A stretch of 64,000 nt of DNA, taken from contig NC_092194.1 in NCBI RefSeq assembly GCF_043641665.1, positions 14,614,798-14,678,797 on the forward strand, given 5' to 3'. This DNA is from Enoplosus armatus. Lineage: Eukaryota; Chordata; Actinopteri; Centrarchiformes; Enoplosidae. The notes under the pieces are model-generated. The model saw nothing but the letters and a program-made list of their open reading frames with translations. It did no database searches and was not told the DNA's origin. This document shows positions 1 through 10,663 of the stretch, piece by piece. Within the stretch, counting starts at the first letter, position 1; the number at the start of each line of letters is the position of its first letter. The position numbers were made by a program, and so were the translations under genes.

Positions 1-35
1 AAATTAGATTATATTGTGTTAAAGAGTGGTAGTAT

Positions 36-160
36 GTGGATTTTGTTACCTTTGGACAGCACCACACTAGCTATTTCACCCCGTTTCCAGTCTTTATGTT
101 AAGCTAAGCTAACCAGCATCTAAGGGCATTTTCCAAAATGTCAAACTATTCCTTTAAATT
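36..160. repeat. Foldback MITE-like repeat, family R1 (one arm)
   Basis: This stretch holds one arm of a dispersed repeat that recurs at 7476-7612, 19440-19770 and 55330-55795. Shared blocks include a TTTGGACAG start, a CAGTCTTTATG..AAGCTAAGCTAACCAGC block and the terminal CCAAAATGTCAAACTATTCC. The partner arm lies left of the window or is lost. No coding capacity is seen. Similar sequences are, to my knowledge, common in percomorph genomes; I cannot name the superfamily. Confidence 0.6.
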
Positions 161-1205
161 TGAGATAATTTTACATGTATATATGTGAAAGTTTGAATTC
201 GTTAGGCTTGAAAAAGTGAGGTTGTCTTAACATATTTTACGTGACGCCACCTAATATAGTGTTCTTGCATCAATATCAAATATAATTTCCACAGATGTTG
301 CCCACACTGTTTTCCAGTGCCATGTAATGCAGGCAGAGGTATAAATAGCGATCCAAAAGCCTTGATAAGTGATTGATGAGAGCAAGGAGAGTGTGTTGTG
401 GTGGTTACGCCTCGATCCTCTGGCTGTTGTTAGTTACCCCATGTCCTCGCTAGCACTCTGGTATTTGCAGTCGCCTCCTCCACCATGCAGAGATGACACA
501 TCTTTGTCAACTGCCTCAGCTCAACGCTGCAAGTCAAAGTGTGTGATAAATGTGTGTGTTGCCAGGATCATTGGCGTAAATAATCCATCGATGTCAATTG
601 GGGATTAATGTGAAAGTTCAGGTGGCAGGGGGGGATTGTCCGTCCAGTTTTCAGAACTCAAGACAGCGTCACAGAGGAGGACATTGTCCTCAGCAGTGAA
701 TTACACATTTTCTTGGTTAAATTCAATACAAAACATTACTCTTTAGATTGCATCAATTGTATCTACACGTCTTAAAGTGGATATAATCAATATTTTTGTA
801 AGAACATGACAGGGTGTAATGTGAAAAGTGTGTCTTGTAGTGACAAACTTGCGGAAAATAACTAACATTCATTAGGTGGCCAAAAAAATGAAACTTCAAA
901 TGAATGCTGATGTTATTACTGGATATGTAACACATTCAACATCATCTTAAAAGGTGATGATAATGTATGTCAGGTTTAACAAATTCTCAAAAAAAGAAAA
1001 TCAATGCTGTAACAATGCCAACAAACATTTTACCTTTTACCTTCTCTGTCATTTCAAGTTTTGAATCCTAGCAGACAAATCGGAAAAGGAAGCCCAGATT
1101 AGATTCCTGCTACACTAATGACTGCTGGGCTTTTTGGATCCAACTGATGATCTGTAACATTTACAGTAAAGTTAAGCTTGTTTATTTGTGCTGCACTATT
1201 TGTAT
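161..1205. other. Intergenic stretch, nothing recognised
   Basis: AT-rich DNA with only short open frames that lack codon structure, splice sites or recognisable domains. No gene, RNA or clear repeat was identified. Confidence 0.5.
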
Positions 1206-1360
1206 AACAGGAAGTGTTTCAGCACAAGGCACTGAGGATGAAGCTCTCATAACTGGAAAAGTGTTCTTGAAAGCTTGAGAAAAAAGGACGCCTACTTTTG
1301 GGGACTCAGAAGCTGTCTGAGGGACAGAGAGACTGAAGATTGAGATTTCTCCTGTGGCAG
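1206..1360 (+). other. Possible 5' noncoding exon of the downstream fhl gene
   Basis: The segment ends in a strong donor (GTGGCAG followed by GTACGT at 1361) and is purine-rich, like a 5' untranslated exon. The fhl coding exon at 6645 has a good acceptor directly upstream, so an upstream noncoding exon is expected, as in mammalian FHL2. The 5' limit is a guess. Only transcript data would show whether it is real. Confidence 0.25.
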
Positions 1361-1446
1361 GTACGTCAGATATCTCTGTTTTGAAGGCTGTGAATAACTG
1401 ATCAAAATGCTAGGTATAAATTTAGCTGTAACTTATTTAGGTTATA

Positions 1447-1662
1447 CAGTGCATCCGGAAAGTATTCACAGCGCTTCACTTTTTCCACATTTTGTTATGT
1501 TGCAGCCTTATACCAAAATGGATTAAATTCATTTTTTTCCTCAAAATTCTACACACAACACCCCATAATGACAACGTGAAAAAAGTTTATTTGAGATTTT
1601 TGCAAATTTATTAAAAATAAAAAACCTGAGAAATCACATGTACATAAGTATTCACAGCCTTT
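1447..1662. repeat. Left terminal inverted repeat of the Tc1 element
   Basis: Pairs with 2868-3083 in inverted orientation. Shared blocks include CAGTGCATCCGG, ACTTTTTCCACATTTTGTTA, the CTACACACAACACCCCATAA block and the inner CATGTACATAAGTATTCACA. The arm ends next to the transposase stop codon. Confidence 0.9.
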
Positions 1663-1664
1663 GC

Positions 1665-2705
1665 TCAATACTTTGTTGATGCACCTTTGGCAGCAATTAC
1701 AGCCTCAAGTCTTTTTGAATATGATGCCACAAGCTTGGCACACCTATCTTTGGGCAGTTTCACCCATTCCTCTTTGCAGCACCTCTCAAGCTCCATCAGG
1801 TTGGATGGGAAGCGTCGGTGCACAGCCATTTTCAGATCTCTCCAGAGATGTTCAATCGGATTCAAGTCTGGGCTCTGGCTGGGCCACTCAAGGACATTCA
1901 CAGAGTTGTCCTGAAGCCACTCCTTTGATATCTTGGCTGTGTGCTTAGGGTCGTTGTCCTGCTGAAAGATAAACCGTCGCCCCAGTCTGAGGTCAAGAGC
2001 GCTCTGGAGCAGGTTTTCATCCAGGATGTCTCTGTACTTTGCTGCATTCATCTTTCCCTCTATCCTGACTAGTCTCCCAGTTCCTGCCGCTGAAAAACAT
2101 CCCCACAGCATGATGCTGCCACCACCATGCTTCACTGTAGGGATGGTATTGGCCTGGTGATGAGCGGTGCCTGGTTTCCTCCAAACGTGACGCCTGGCAT
2201 TCACACCAAAGAGTTCAATCTTTGTCTCATCAGACCAGAGAATTTTGTTTCTCATGGTCTGAGAGTCCTTCAGGTGCCTTTTGGCAAACTCCAGGCGGGC
2301 TGCTATGTGCCTTTTACTAAGGAGTGGCTTCCGTCTGGCCACTCTACCATACAGGCCTGATTGGTGGATTGCTGCAGAGATGGTTGTCCTTCTGGAAGGT
2401 TCTCCTCTCTCCACAGAGGAACTCTGGAGCTCTGACAGAGTGACCATCGGGTTCTTGGTCACCTCCCTGACTAAGGCCCTTCTCCCCCGATTACTCAGTT
2501 TAGATGGCCGGCCAGCTCTAAGAAGAGTCCTGGTGGTTCCGAACTTCTTCCACTTACGGATGATGGAGGCCACTGTGCTCATTGGGACCTTCAAAGCAGC
2601 AGAAATTTTTCTGTAACCTTCCCCAGATTTGTGCCTCGAGACAATCCTGTCTCGGAGGTCTACAGACAATTCCTTTGACTCCATGCTTGGTTTGTGCTCT
2701 GACAT
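1665..2705 (-). CDS. Tc1-like transposase, full length
   Basis: This single open frame of 346 aa encodes a cut-and-paste transposase. The N-terminal half (about residues 10-115) has the paired-like double helix-turn-helix DNA-binding region, with an AGRPSKL stretch at 64-70 resembling the GRPR-like hook between the two subdomains. The catalytic DDE triad is present: D159 in WSDETK, D250 in QQDNDPKHTAK and E285 in DLNPIEHLW. The 34 residues between the last two give the DD34E signature of Tc1. A glycine-rich HGGGSIMLWGCF box lies at about 193-204. Length equals the family norm, with no stop or frameshift. A TATA-like sequence lies just upstream of the start, near 2725-2735. Intact reading and well-matched ends suggest a young insertion; activity is unproven. 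Confidence 0.95.
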   Translation of the reverse strand: MSEHKPSMESKELSVDLRDRIVSRHKSGEGYRKISAALKVPMSTVASIIRKWKKFGTTRTLLRAGRPSKLSNRGRRALVREVTKNPMVTLSELQSSSVERGEPSRRTTISAAIHQSGLYGRVARRKPLLSKRHIAARLEFAKRHLKDSQTMRNKILWSDETKIELFGVNARRHVWRKPGTAHHQANTIPTVKHGGGSIMLWGCFSAAGTGRLVRIEGKMNAAKYRDILDENLLQSALDLRLGRRFIFQQDNDPKHTAKISKEWLQDNSVNVLEWPSQSPDLNPIEHLWRDLKMAVHRRFPSNLMELERCCKEEWVKLPKDRCAKLVASYSKRLEAVIAAKGASTKY

Positions 2706-2867
2706 GCACTGTCAACTGTGGGACCTTATATAGACAGGTGTGTGCCTTTCCAAATCATGTCCAATCAACTGAATTTACCACAGGTGGACTCCAATTAAGC
2801 TGCAGAAACATCTCAAGGATGATCAGTGGAAACAGGATGCACCTGAGCTCAATTTTGAGCTTCATGG

Positions 2868-3083
2868 CAAAGGCTGTGAATACTTATGTACATGTGATTT
2901 CTTAGTTTTTTATTTTTAATAAATTTGCAAAAATTTCAAAAAAACTTTTTTCACATTGTCATTATGGGGTGTTGTGTGTAGAATTTTGAGGAAAAAAATT
3001 AATTTAATCCATTTTGGAATAAGGGTGTAACATAACAAAATGTGGAAAAAGTGAAGCGCCGTGAATACTTTCCGGATGCACTG
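2868..3083. repeat. Right terminal inverted repeat of the Tc1 element
   Basis: Reverse complement of 1447-1662 with scattered differences, for example GCGCCGTGAA here against the complement of TTCACAGCGC on the left. It lies upstream of the transposase start and contains the putative outer transposase-binding repeat. Confidence 0.9.
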
Positions 3084-3309
3084 TATATTAAAGTATGTTT
3101 TGTGCTCTGACAGCCTCATCGACACATCCAAATACCACAAAATCTGTGGGCTGGGAGGGATCGAAGAGGAGAACATTTTAATGGGTTGTGCATTCCTAGA
3201 AGTAGACAACTTTCTCTCCTCTTTAGCAGTGGAGATCATATGTCTGGCTCTGTGACAGGTCTTGTCACCCACTCATACCATGACTCATTTGGTGAGAACT
3301 GGGGCAGGC

Positions 3310-3325
3310 GGGGGGGGGGGGGGGG
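3310..3325. repeat. Poly-G tract
   Basis: Run of 16 G residues following GGGGCAGGC. It may form a quadruplex or reflect polymerase slippage; length is likely uncertain in any assembly. Confidence 0.9.
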
Positions 3326-5204
3326 TGGTGCTCACAGGGCCTCCCTAAAGGGGTGTAAGGTTTTGTGAGATCGTAGATAGTAGATTGTATCTCCTCGCCC
3401 CCTGGTAACCCCCTATGTGGCTATCCTGTTCAATCGAAAACGCTGCGTTGAAAGTGAGCTCTCCACGTCGCAGAAGAGTGCAGAGGCCTTCTCAAAGGGC
3501 CAGGTTTGTGTGAGTCCTCTCATTAACTACTAGAGCCGCCCCTCATCCCAACCTAATGGATGCCACTTATGCTGTCATCACCATGCCAACCAGCTGTCAA
3601 CTCTGGTGCGGCGAGGCTTTTGTGCTTCAGAGAGATGCAACTGTGTCGTGTTGATCCGTCTCAGTCTACAACATAAGTCACCACCTCAAAGGAGCCACCA
3701 AAGTAAATGCTTCTCTTCTTCTCCGAGATCATTTGATTAAGAGGGGGGGGAAACAGCCACTGACACCTTATTGTAAAGACTGAATACATTAAGATAAGAG
3801 GACACCCGAGTCTAGGTCAAATAAAGGCCTATTTATTGGGGCTAGACAGGCCGCATACGAAATCTGTTGGCAGCTGCTCACTAGTTGACTTCAGAGGATT
3901 AAGCAGGCAAAAAGGAATACGCAAGATCAGCAAGCTTTTTGCTCTGCAGAGTTGGCACTGTCTGGTGTTGAAGTTAATAATCCAAGAGACAAAGACCAGC
4001 ACCTGTTATCTCTGAGACACAAATCAGAGCGGTTGTAATAAAATTACAAACAGGCATGCACGAATGCAGATTAACGCTGACAATATAAACACAATATACC
4101 ATAATCTCTGCTTTAATATCCAGTGAATAACGCCGCCTGTTGACATGCAATTTATTTTTCATGACTTTCATATTGTGTTAATACACTCGAGGAGATGAGA
4201 GTTTTTGTTTGCTGGTGAATATAGGTCACCACCACCCCCGTCACATGATGACAGACATACTGTGCAGCAGCCACCAATGCAACAAAGATTAGAAGCTTTT
4301 GAGACGCAATGACTATATTTGTCCTACAGTTGGTTCTGGGTTTATTTAAGGTCTGCATGGCTTTGTGATTTGCAGCCGCTGATCTGGACACCAGCAGGGA
4401 GCAAGGATATAATACAACGGTAATTTAATCCAGAGCATCAGATGGCTGTGTAATCCGCCGGATCCACCTATTTAGAAATAAGTAGAACCTGAAGGATGGC
4501 ATGGTTTCAAATCAGAAATATTTCCTGCACCTGAATTCCTGACATGATATGGTTGTTTGGTGCTGAAAGCCTTACATAACATGCAGGCTGTGGGTCAAAA
4601 ATAACATAGTCTCACACTATTCCTCTGAGGTTTGTAGATACACCCACATACAACGCAGACCCATGTTCCAACATCACCTGCTAATCCAACAATGGATTAC
4701 ATTTTATTTATTCACAAGAGTGTAATTGTACATGTATGTCTTTACAAGGAGTGGCAGTGGAGCGAATGTAAAGAGAAGACAGAGGGGAAGAGAGTTCATC
4801 TGGACCGAGCTGCATTCCTCTCAGCCTCATCCCTGTCACTGACCTTCCTGTGTGTGTATACGAGGGATTAGGCCTGTGGGCCGGGCTGGTGGTCTTCTCA
4901 GGCTATTTTTATGAAGATGTCCGCCCCCTGATCCTTTCGGAAAACTGATATGAGCGCATGTTCCAAGATTCAATGTAATTAGTCGACTGTCAGTCAAAGA
5001 TGCTGAACAACTCGGATTTTTTAACCAGGTGGAAAAGGAGGATTTGCACTGTTTCAAACATGCATTTTTGACACCTACAACTGTGCTTTCACTTGGTATA
5101 TGTGACTGAGCCAAATATCCACACAGACAACCGAGAAGCATCTTAATTCTATACTGTACTGTAATGATGTGGGCACAACACTACACACTAAAATTAACTG
5201 ATTC

Positions 5205-5565
5205 AAATTTGATCCAATTTGGGTTAATATAACAATAACGTGATAACTTTACCACCCAATACTTTGTTGTTTTGACCCAGTGTTAATGCCATTTTTCTGT
5301 TCTAATCTACTCTTTGTAAACTTACATGTCACTATCTGTTACTGTTGTTGTTGTTGTTGTACATTGTTAATAATATGTGTATCCTTTGCAGTTTTGGATA
5401 TCATATGCACGTTGTTTTTTATTACTGGCAATGCATTTGTGAGAGTTTTAAGGATCAAACTTGAGCTTGTCGTGTCTAAAGAATAACCATATTTTAGTTT
5501 GGGTAAATAACCCAACAGTAATATAAGAAATAACACTAACAATGGGTCAAAACAACAACTGGTAC
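5205..5565. repeat. Foldback MITE-like element
   Basis: The left part carries TTTGGGTTAATAT and TTGTTGTTTTGACCCA (ending near 5280). The right part carries TTTGGGTAAATAACCCAA and ATGGGTCAAAACAACAA (5497-5560), which pair with the left blocks in inverted orientation. The roughly 215-bp centre is not repetitive apart from a short TTG run at 5344-5359. This layout fits a small non-autonomous DNA transposon; the exact ends are uncertain. Confidence 0.5.
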
Positions 5566-6294
5566 AGTTGGTTTTTATCCCAGTGATTTTTATTGTGTAT
5601 TGCCAGTCATCTTTTGTTCCAGAGCAATATACTAAGAATGTGATTTTAATGAGGTTACAAGAGTATCGCTATCAGCAAGATGGTCACCATTAAACTGTCA
5701 TTTCTGCTCCTCCTCCTTTATTTTGCCGTGGATGGACTGAACATCCACAGGCTCGCAGCTTCCCCCTTCAGAAGTGCTGCCAAGGCACTCTCTATAGCTA
5801 CTGAGAGGCCCTGGCATTATAGTTCAGTACCTGGCAACCACAAAGCTGCTGGCGCCTACCTCTCATAAGCCATCTGCAACTGCTTGTGTGTGTAGCAGGC
5901 ACTGACAAAGGCCACAAGTGTGTCCAGACATGTCACAGCATCCAAATAGCCAACTATCTCTGCTATGGCACCAATATCCAAACTGTGCAGAAAAGACAAT
6001 GATTTTGCATCTTTAGGCTCAAATCACGTCTTTTACTTACGTGTATGTATGTATAATTGATCAAAAAGTTTGCCACTGACAGTAGTTGCATAGTAGGCTG
6101 TCATGTTTCCTAACAATATGGTATCTACTGGTCCTAAAACTGCATTTCTTATTGCTTTAACGCAAAAAGCAACAATGAGTAAATCATTTCAAAGGCTTAG
6201 CGATCAGTGCACCATCAACTCCCTTAAAAGGTGCAGAATGATGTAGTGGAGCATGTATATTCTCCCCAGAGATTATCGCTAATAAGAGGGCCAG

Positions 6295-6432
6295 TATTTA
6301 TAGAAGATCCCCCCAGTGGATACCCCTAATCCTGCCTCACCCCTTTTCATCCCTGCCCCATCCCTGTGCCTGGACTGCTCGCTTTCTGCAGCCCCCAGCT
6401 TCAGCCTCATCCTCGCTCCCATATCAGATGAG
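6295..6432 (+). promoter_or_regulatory. Possible proximal promoter and 5' UTR exon of fhl
   Basis: A TATTTATAG box at 6295-6303 lies about 340 bases before the start codon. The downstream C-rich segment ends in a possible donor (GATGAG followed by GTAGAG at 6433), and a clean acceptor (TTTGACCTGCAG) precedes the coding exon at 6625. This could be a tissue-specific alternative to an upstream first exon near 1.3 kb. The evidence is positional and motif-based only. Confidence 0.3.
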
Positions 6433-6644
6433 GTAGAGACTTCTTTTATACAACACTGCTTTTTTTTCAGTTTCTTTTGAAAGAAGGGGAAAACATTTTC
6501 TTGGCCTCTTCACTTGCTTGATGAGAGGGGGAAGAGATTGCTTGGACCATTACAGGGCATTTTCCATCTTTCCTATTCTTCTTTATTGTCCAATTTTCCT
6601 CCTCCTGCTCTCTTTGACCTGCAGCTAAGAAAAGCAAAACAACA

Positions 6645-8974
6645 ATGTCTACCAGCGAGCGCTTCGACTGCCATTACTGCAAAGACTCCCTGCTGGGGAA
6701 GAAGTACATAATGAAAGAGGACACTCAGTACTGCACTAAGTGCTATGAGAACCTGTTCGCTAACTGCTGTGAGGGCTGCTCTTTACCAATTGGCTGTAAC
6801 TGCAAGGTAAGGAAGCATCACCCTGACAGCAATGCCTTTGACGTCAGTAATGTGTAAAATAACAATGTACGTTATATTTATTTATATTGTGAATATTTTG
6901 ACCTTATAAAACAATAAATAATGTGTGAAATATCGACAGGACTTGTCCTACAAGGACCGCCACTGGCACGAGCAGTGCTTCAAGTGTGCGAAGTGCAGCC
7001 GCTCTCTGGTGGAAAAGGCCTTTGCTGCCAAGGATGATTTGTTGCTCTGCACTGAATGCTACGCCCATGATTATTCCTCCAAGTGCACCACCTGCAAGAA
7101 AACCGTCATGCCAGGTATATGTTGGGATGATGATGATGACGATGAATAGGGCTAATTGGACATTATTGAGATTGAAAGTTAATTTTCAACATGCGATTTC
7201 ACATCAAAGGCCCATTTAGTAGCTGTTCTGGAGCTTTCGATCGTTCCTTCTACTACTGTTTCCAAGGTCAAGAATTAACTTTCAATATCAATTTCTTTTG
7301 CCAATGTGGACCAGAAGTCCTTAAAGTGCTAAAGAGAAGTAGGAATTTGAACACTGGGAAAACTCAAGATCAGATCAAGTGATACAATCGAAAGCTCCAG
7401 AACAGCTACTAAATCACTGACTTAATTTTCTTACTTGTGTTGGTTTTCTTCTTGTGTTCGTCCAAATTAAAGAAATAGCTTGACATTTCAGGAAATATAC
7501 TTATTCTTAGCTTGCCTTATCTTGCAGAGAGTCTGTAACTTTCATGTCTGTACAAGACCAGCACGTTGTGAATAAGCACATTTTCCAAAATGTCAAACTA
7601 TTCCTTTAATTGCAGTATGAGCAGCTAATTATTCAGGACTTCTGGATTAGACTGTGACCTGATTGGTTGGTTAAACCTCTGGTTAGAAGTTATTAGTTTT
7701 TGTCGCTATTCTCAGTTTATTCACATGACGTATGGACAATTTATGAAAAATGAATTGTCCATCTCAACTTTTAAGAGCACATGGCTGAGAGGTCCTTAAA
7801 GTGCTCAGAAAAATGTAAACTTGAACATCTGCAATTCCATGACGAATAGGCAACTTCATCTCCTAATGAAGAAAATACAAATGATAGTCTATCTATTGTT
7901 ATATGTGCAGAAAAGACTGATACAACTAATTTATATTAAAATACAAACATTTAAATTACAGCAATGCAATTTTTTCCTTTCCCAGAATTCTTTCCAAGAT
8001 TATTAAGATCGCATCATCCTCTCCCTACAGATAAAGCAGGACTATTTTGGGCTGCCGTGTGTTTCTGTCATAGAGGTACCATATGCTGACTAAGCTGCTC
8101 TCGTACCCTCTGCCAGGTTCCCGCAAAATGGAATACAAGGGGAACAGCTGGCATGAGACCTGCTTCCTGTGCAACCGCTGCCAGCAGCCAATAGGAACCA
8201 AGTCCTTCATCCCAAAAGACACCGGCTTCTTCTGTGTGGCCTGCTTCGAGAAGCAGTTTGCCTACCAGTGCTGTGCCTGTAAGAAGGTACGGTTACAGCT
8301 GAGTGTTTTATATGTATAGACTGCAGCAGTAAATCCCCCTGACTCTGGTATTTTAATGTTCCTCACACACTGCATAATAAAAGGATGTGTAGCAAGAGGA
8401 ATGTCACTGTGTGTGTTCTTTTTCACTCGTGCCTTGTCTGGATTTGTGTTACCTCTAGGCCATCACAACAGGTGGGGTGACCTACCAAGACAAGCCCTGG
8501 CACCGCGAGTGTTTCCTATGCATCAGCTGCAGAAAGCAGCTGTCGGGTCAGCGCTTCACCTCCAGGGAGAACTACCCCTACTGCCTCGAATGCTACAGCA
8601 ACCTGTATGCAAAGAAGTGCGTGGGCTGCACCAAGCCCATCACCAGTGAGTCACTGGCTGTGCTCATGTTTTCATTCACTCTGACACTGATCACACAGTT
8701 CTCCCGCTCATTTTCAAGGCCTTTATTTGCATTTGTATAGGAACTGTCAGTTAAACAAGGTGAAGATCTCACATTAACCTGCACATTATGTAAATACATG
8801 GATCTTTGTTTGATGTGTGCAGGTCTGGCAGGGGCCAAGTATATCTCCTTTGAGGAGCGCCAGTGGCACAGCGAGTGTTTCACCTGCACGCAGTGCTCCG
8901 TGACTCTGGTGGGACGCGGCTTCCTCACCCAGCGCGACAATATCTTGTGCACCGACTGTGGCAGGGAGAAGTGA
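6645..8974 (+). CDS. fhl5: Four and a half LIM domains protein (FHL2/FHL5-type), complete, 5 coding exons
   Basis: Exons 6645-6806, 6940-7114, 8117-8286, 8459-8645 and 8823-8974 join in frame with GT/AG borders to give 281 aa (human FHL2 is 279). The protein opens with a half LIM finger (C9, C12, C30, C33), followed by four LIM domains at about 42-97, 101-158, 162-217 and 221-278, with the Cys/His ligands in place. FHL proteins are zinc-binding scaffolds linking transcription factors, integrins and sarcomeric proteins. The ends of LIM2 and LIM3 ([22 protein letters not shown]) and EERQWH read like FHL2, whereas DSLLGKKY near the start reads like FHL5. Linkage to col10a1, marcks and fyn favours fhl5; the adjacent tgfbrap1-like gene would fit fhl2. 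Family assignment is secure; the paralog name is not. Confidence 0.85.
7115..8116. other. Intron 2 of the fhl gene, with foldback repeats
   Basis: The intron holds a perfect 28-bp inverted repeat (7214-7241 with 7387-7414) and, downstream, a shortened copy of repeat family R1 (7476-7612). A block starting CCTTAAAGTGCT occurs at about 7319 and again at about 7794. No extra exon was seen. Confidence 0.6.
7476..7612. repeat. Internally deleted copy of repeat family R1
   Basis: The left end (AAAGAAATAGCTTGACATTT, then CTTGCAGAGAGT) and the right end (ATAAGCACATTTTCCAAAAT..) match the termini of the fuller copy at 55330-55795, but most of the centre is missing. The two termini are inverted relative to each other, as in that copy. 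Confidence 0.65.
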
Positions 8975-9135
8975 CCTTTCCGTGAAAGGGTCACAGTAAC
9001 GAGAAGAGCTCATATCATCATACAGATATTGTGCATGCATGAATATTTCTTCATAGCATGCCTGGTACATAAACAAACTCTGAATGTCAAATGCTTATTT
9101 TGGTGTTATAAATGACTATTAGTTCTCTCACATTG

Positions 9136-9137
<2 letters not shown>

Positions 9138-9169
<32 letters not shown>
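9138..9169. repeat. CA microsatellite
   Basis: Sixteen CA units followed by a poly-A run, in the 3' UTR of the fhl gene. Confidence 0.95.
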
Positions 9170-9173
<4 letters not shown>

Positions 9174-9339
9174 AAAAACTGTGATGTTTTCATAAAGATA
9201 AACATGTATGTTTTAAATTAGGGCGACATTGTTCTGTTGGTAATGAATGTTTTCTTTGTTTCTTGAAATGGAAAATTCATGTTTCTTTCCTCGCATACTT
9301 TCATTTTTGAAGAGGATAAATGATGTTGCAAACATATTA

Positions 9340-9680
9340 GAGTTGATGGTGACTGGTCAATTAATGGATTAGCTGACTGACAGAAAATTATCTATTTTGA
9401 TAATTGATAAATTAATTTCATTTTCAAACAAAACTCCCAAACATTTGTTCATTTGTGAGGGTGAGTTAGGATTTATTTTTTTTAATCTTATATGACAGTA
9501 AACTGGGTTTTGGGCTGTTTGTCGCATAAAAAGCATTTTGAAGATGTCACTTTGGACTCTGGGGAGTATTTTCCACTATTCTCTGACATTTTTATGGACA
9601 AAAAGATTCATTAATGAATCAAGAAAATAATCAGCAGTTCAATTGACGATGAAATAATCTTTAGTTTCAGCCCCAAAACT
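9340..9680. repeat. Dispersed repeat, family R2
   Basis: Shares blocks (TCAATTAATGGATTA, TTGTCGCATAAAA, GAAGATGTCACTTTGGACTC, TTTTCCACTATTCTCTGACA, ATAATCTTTAGTTTCAGCCC) with copies near 46480-46710, 49080-49275, 50605-50905 and 53640-53840. It lies inside the fhl 3' UTR. Probably an old non-autonomous DNA transposon; no coding capacity. Confidence 0.6.
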
Positions 9681-9831
9681 TTAATACAGGTCTGACTTTC
9701 ATTACACATATATTTCTTCTGTATGCTAAGTATACTTTGGTTATGAATGCATAGATAAAACATGTATTCGCACTGAGGAAACAAAAAAGTGATGATTTAT
9801 GCTTCTCTCATGTGTAAAAACTTGAGAACAC

Positions 9832-9852
9832 AATAAAGGTTGTTCCAATAAA
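9832..9852 (+). terminator. Polyadenylation signals of the fhl gene
   Basis: Two AATAAA hexamers (9832-9837 and 9847-9852) lie about 860-880 bases past the stop codon and before the tgfbrap1-like gene. They imply a 3' end near 9,870. Confidence 0.6.
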
Positions 9853-9870
9853 GACCTTTCTCTGTATATC

Positions 9871-10663
9871 ATGCTGAAATGGATATCAGGATATCCTGCT
9901 GTTGCTCATCCTAATATGTCTTATTCTGCTCTGATGATGCCATCCAGAGGAGGAGTGTGCATATGTCAGTTTATACGATATTCCCCATAAAAGAGAGCAG
10001 ACACACAGTTCAATGTAACAAATATAGCTTTGATGGTAGGTTTGAAAACCAGATCTTTTTATGACAGTGCTGTCCCCTCTCGGTCACCCTTTAGACAATC
10101 ATTGCTGTAAAACAAACCTCTGGTGCGTTTCTGTTGCCTCTTGACCTCGTCGCACCCAGCACATTCAAGTTGTAAAGAAACAGACCGACCATATATGGTT
10201 TGATCAGCAGATCACTTGCTCTTCTACTTGTCCATTATCCACCAACCAAAGCCACCACTTTGGACCATGCACAAGCCAAGAACACAAGAGACCGTAACTG
10301 TGGGCACCTCAAAATATCTGTCTTCCTCACCATACCTATTGTTTTGATACTTGTAAAAAGTTGGTTTTCTTGGTGAGGGCTGCTGCATGAGTTGTGTAAG
10401 TGTCCTCACAAGTGTCAGCTTTTTACGCAAGTGTCAGCATTTTACACCGCTCATCCTGCCATAGCGTTTCCTGTCAGGATATGGTCACATGGGAGGTGAA
10501 ACTACTTTACACTTCACAAACTTGTGAAGGATTCAAAGAGGAAGGGAGAACAGCAGAGAGGTAGGGACGTCTTATTTCTACATATTTCACAGAAGATCTG
10601 TAGCTTTGATTCAGGCAGATATTATTTTACCTTACTACAATCAAGCATCTTTACATTTCTGCA
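9871..10663. other. Short intergenic region and presumed tgfbrap1-like promoter
   Basis: Less than 0.8 kb separates the fhl polyadenylation signals from the next start codon. No TATA box is evident. A possible 5' UTR intron runs from a donor near 10561 (GAGAG followed by GTAGGG) to an acceptor near 10619 (TTCAGGCAG), which I cannot confirm. Confidence 0.4.

Larger units (their letters stand above)
1447..3083 (-). mobile_element. Complete Tc1/mariner-type transposon
   Basis: The element starts with CAGTGCATCCGGAAAGTA after a TA at 1445-1446 and ends with the reverse complement before a TA at 3084-3085, giving the expected TA target duplication. The inverted repeats are long, about 215 bp (1447-1662 and 2868-3083), and nearly identical, with about ten differences by eye plus a few small indels. 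They enclose a single transposase gene on the minus strand. Length is about 1,637 bp, typical for fish Tc1-like elements with IR/DR-type ends. It sits upstream of the fhl gene and does not interrupt any recognised exon. Confidence 0.95.
3086..6290. other. Intergenic or upstream fhl region
   Basis: No convincing coding exon was found. It contains a G homopolymer at 3310-3325 and a foldback-like element at about 5205-5565. The rest is unremarkable AT-rich DNA with short chance frames. Confidence 0.5.

Noticed and set aside
1661..2905. Plus-strand frames across the Tc1 element
   Set aside because: Shadows of the minus-strand transposase gene.
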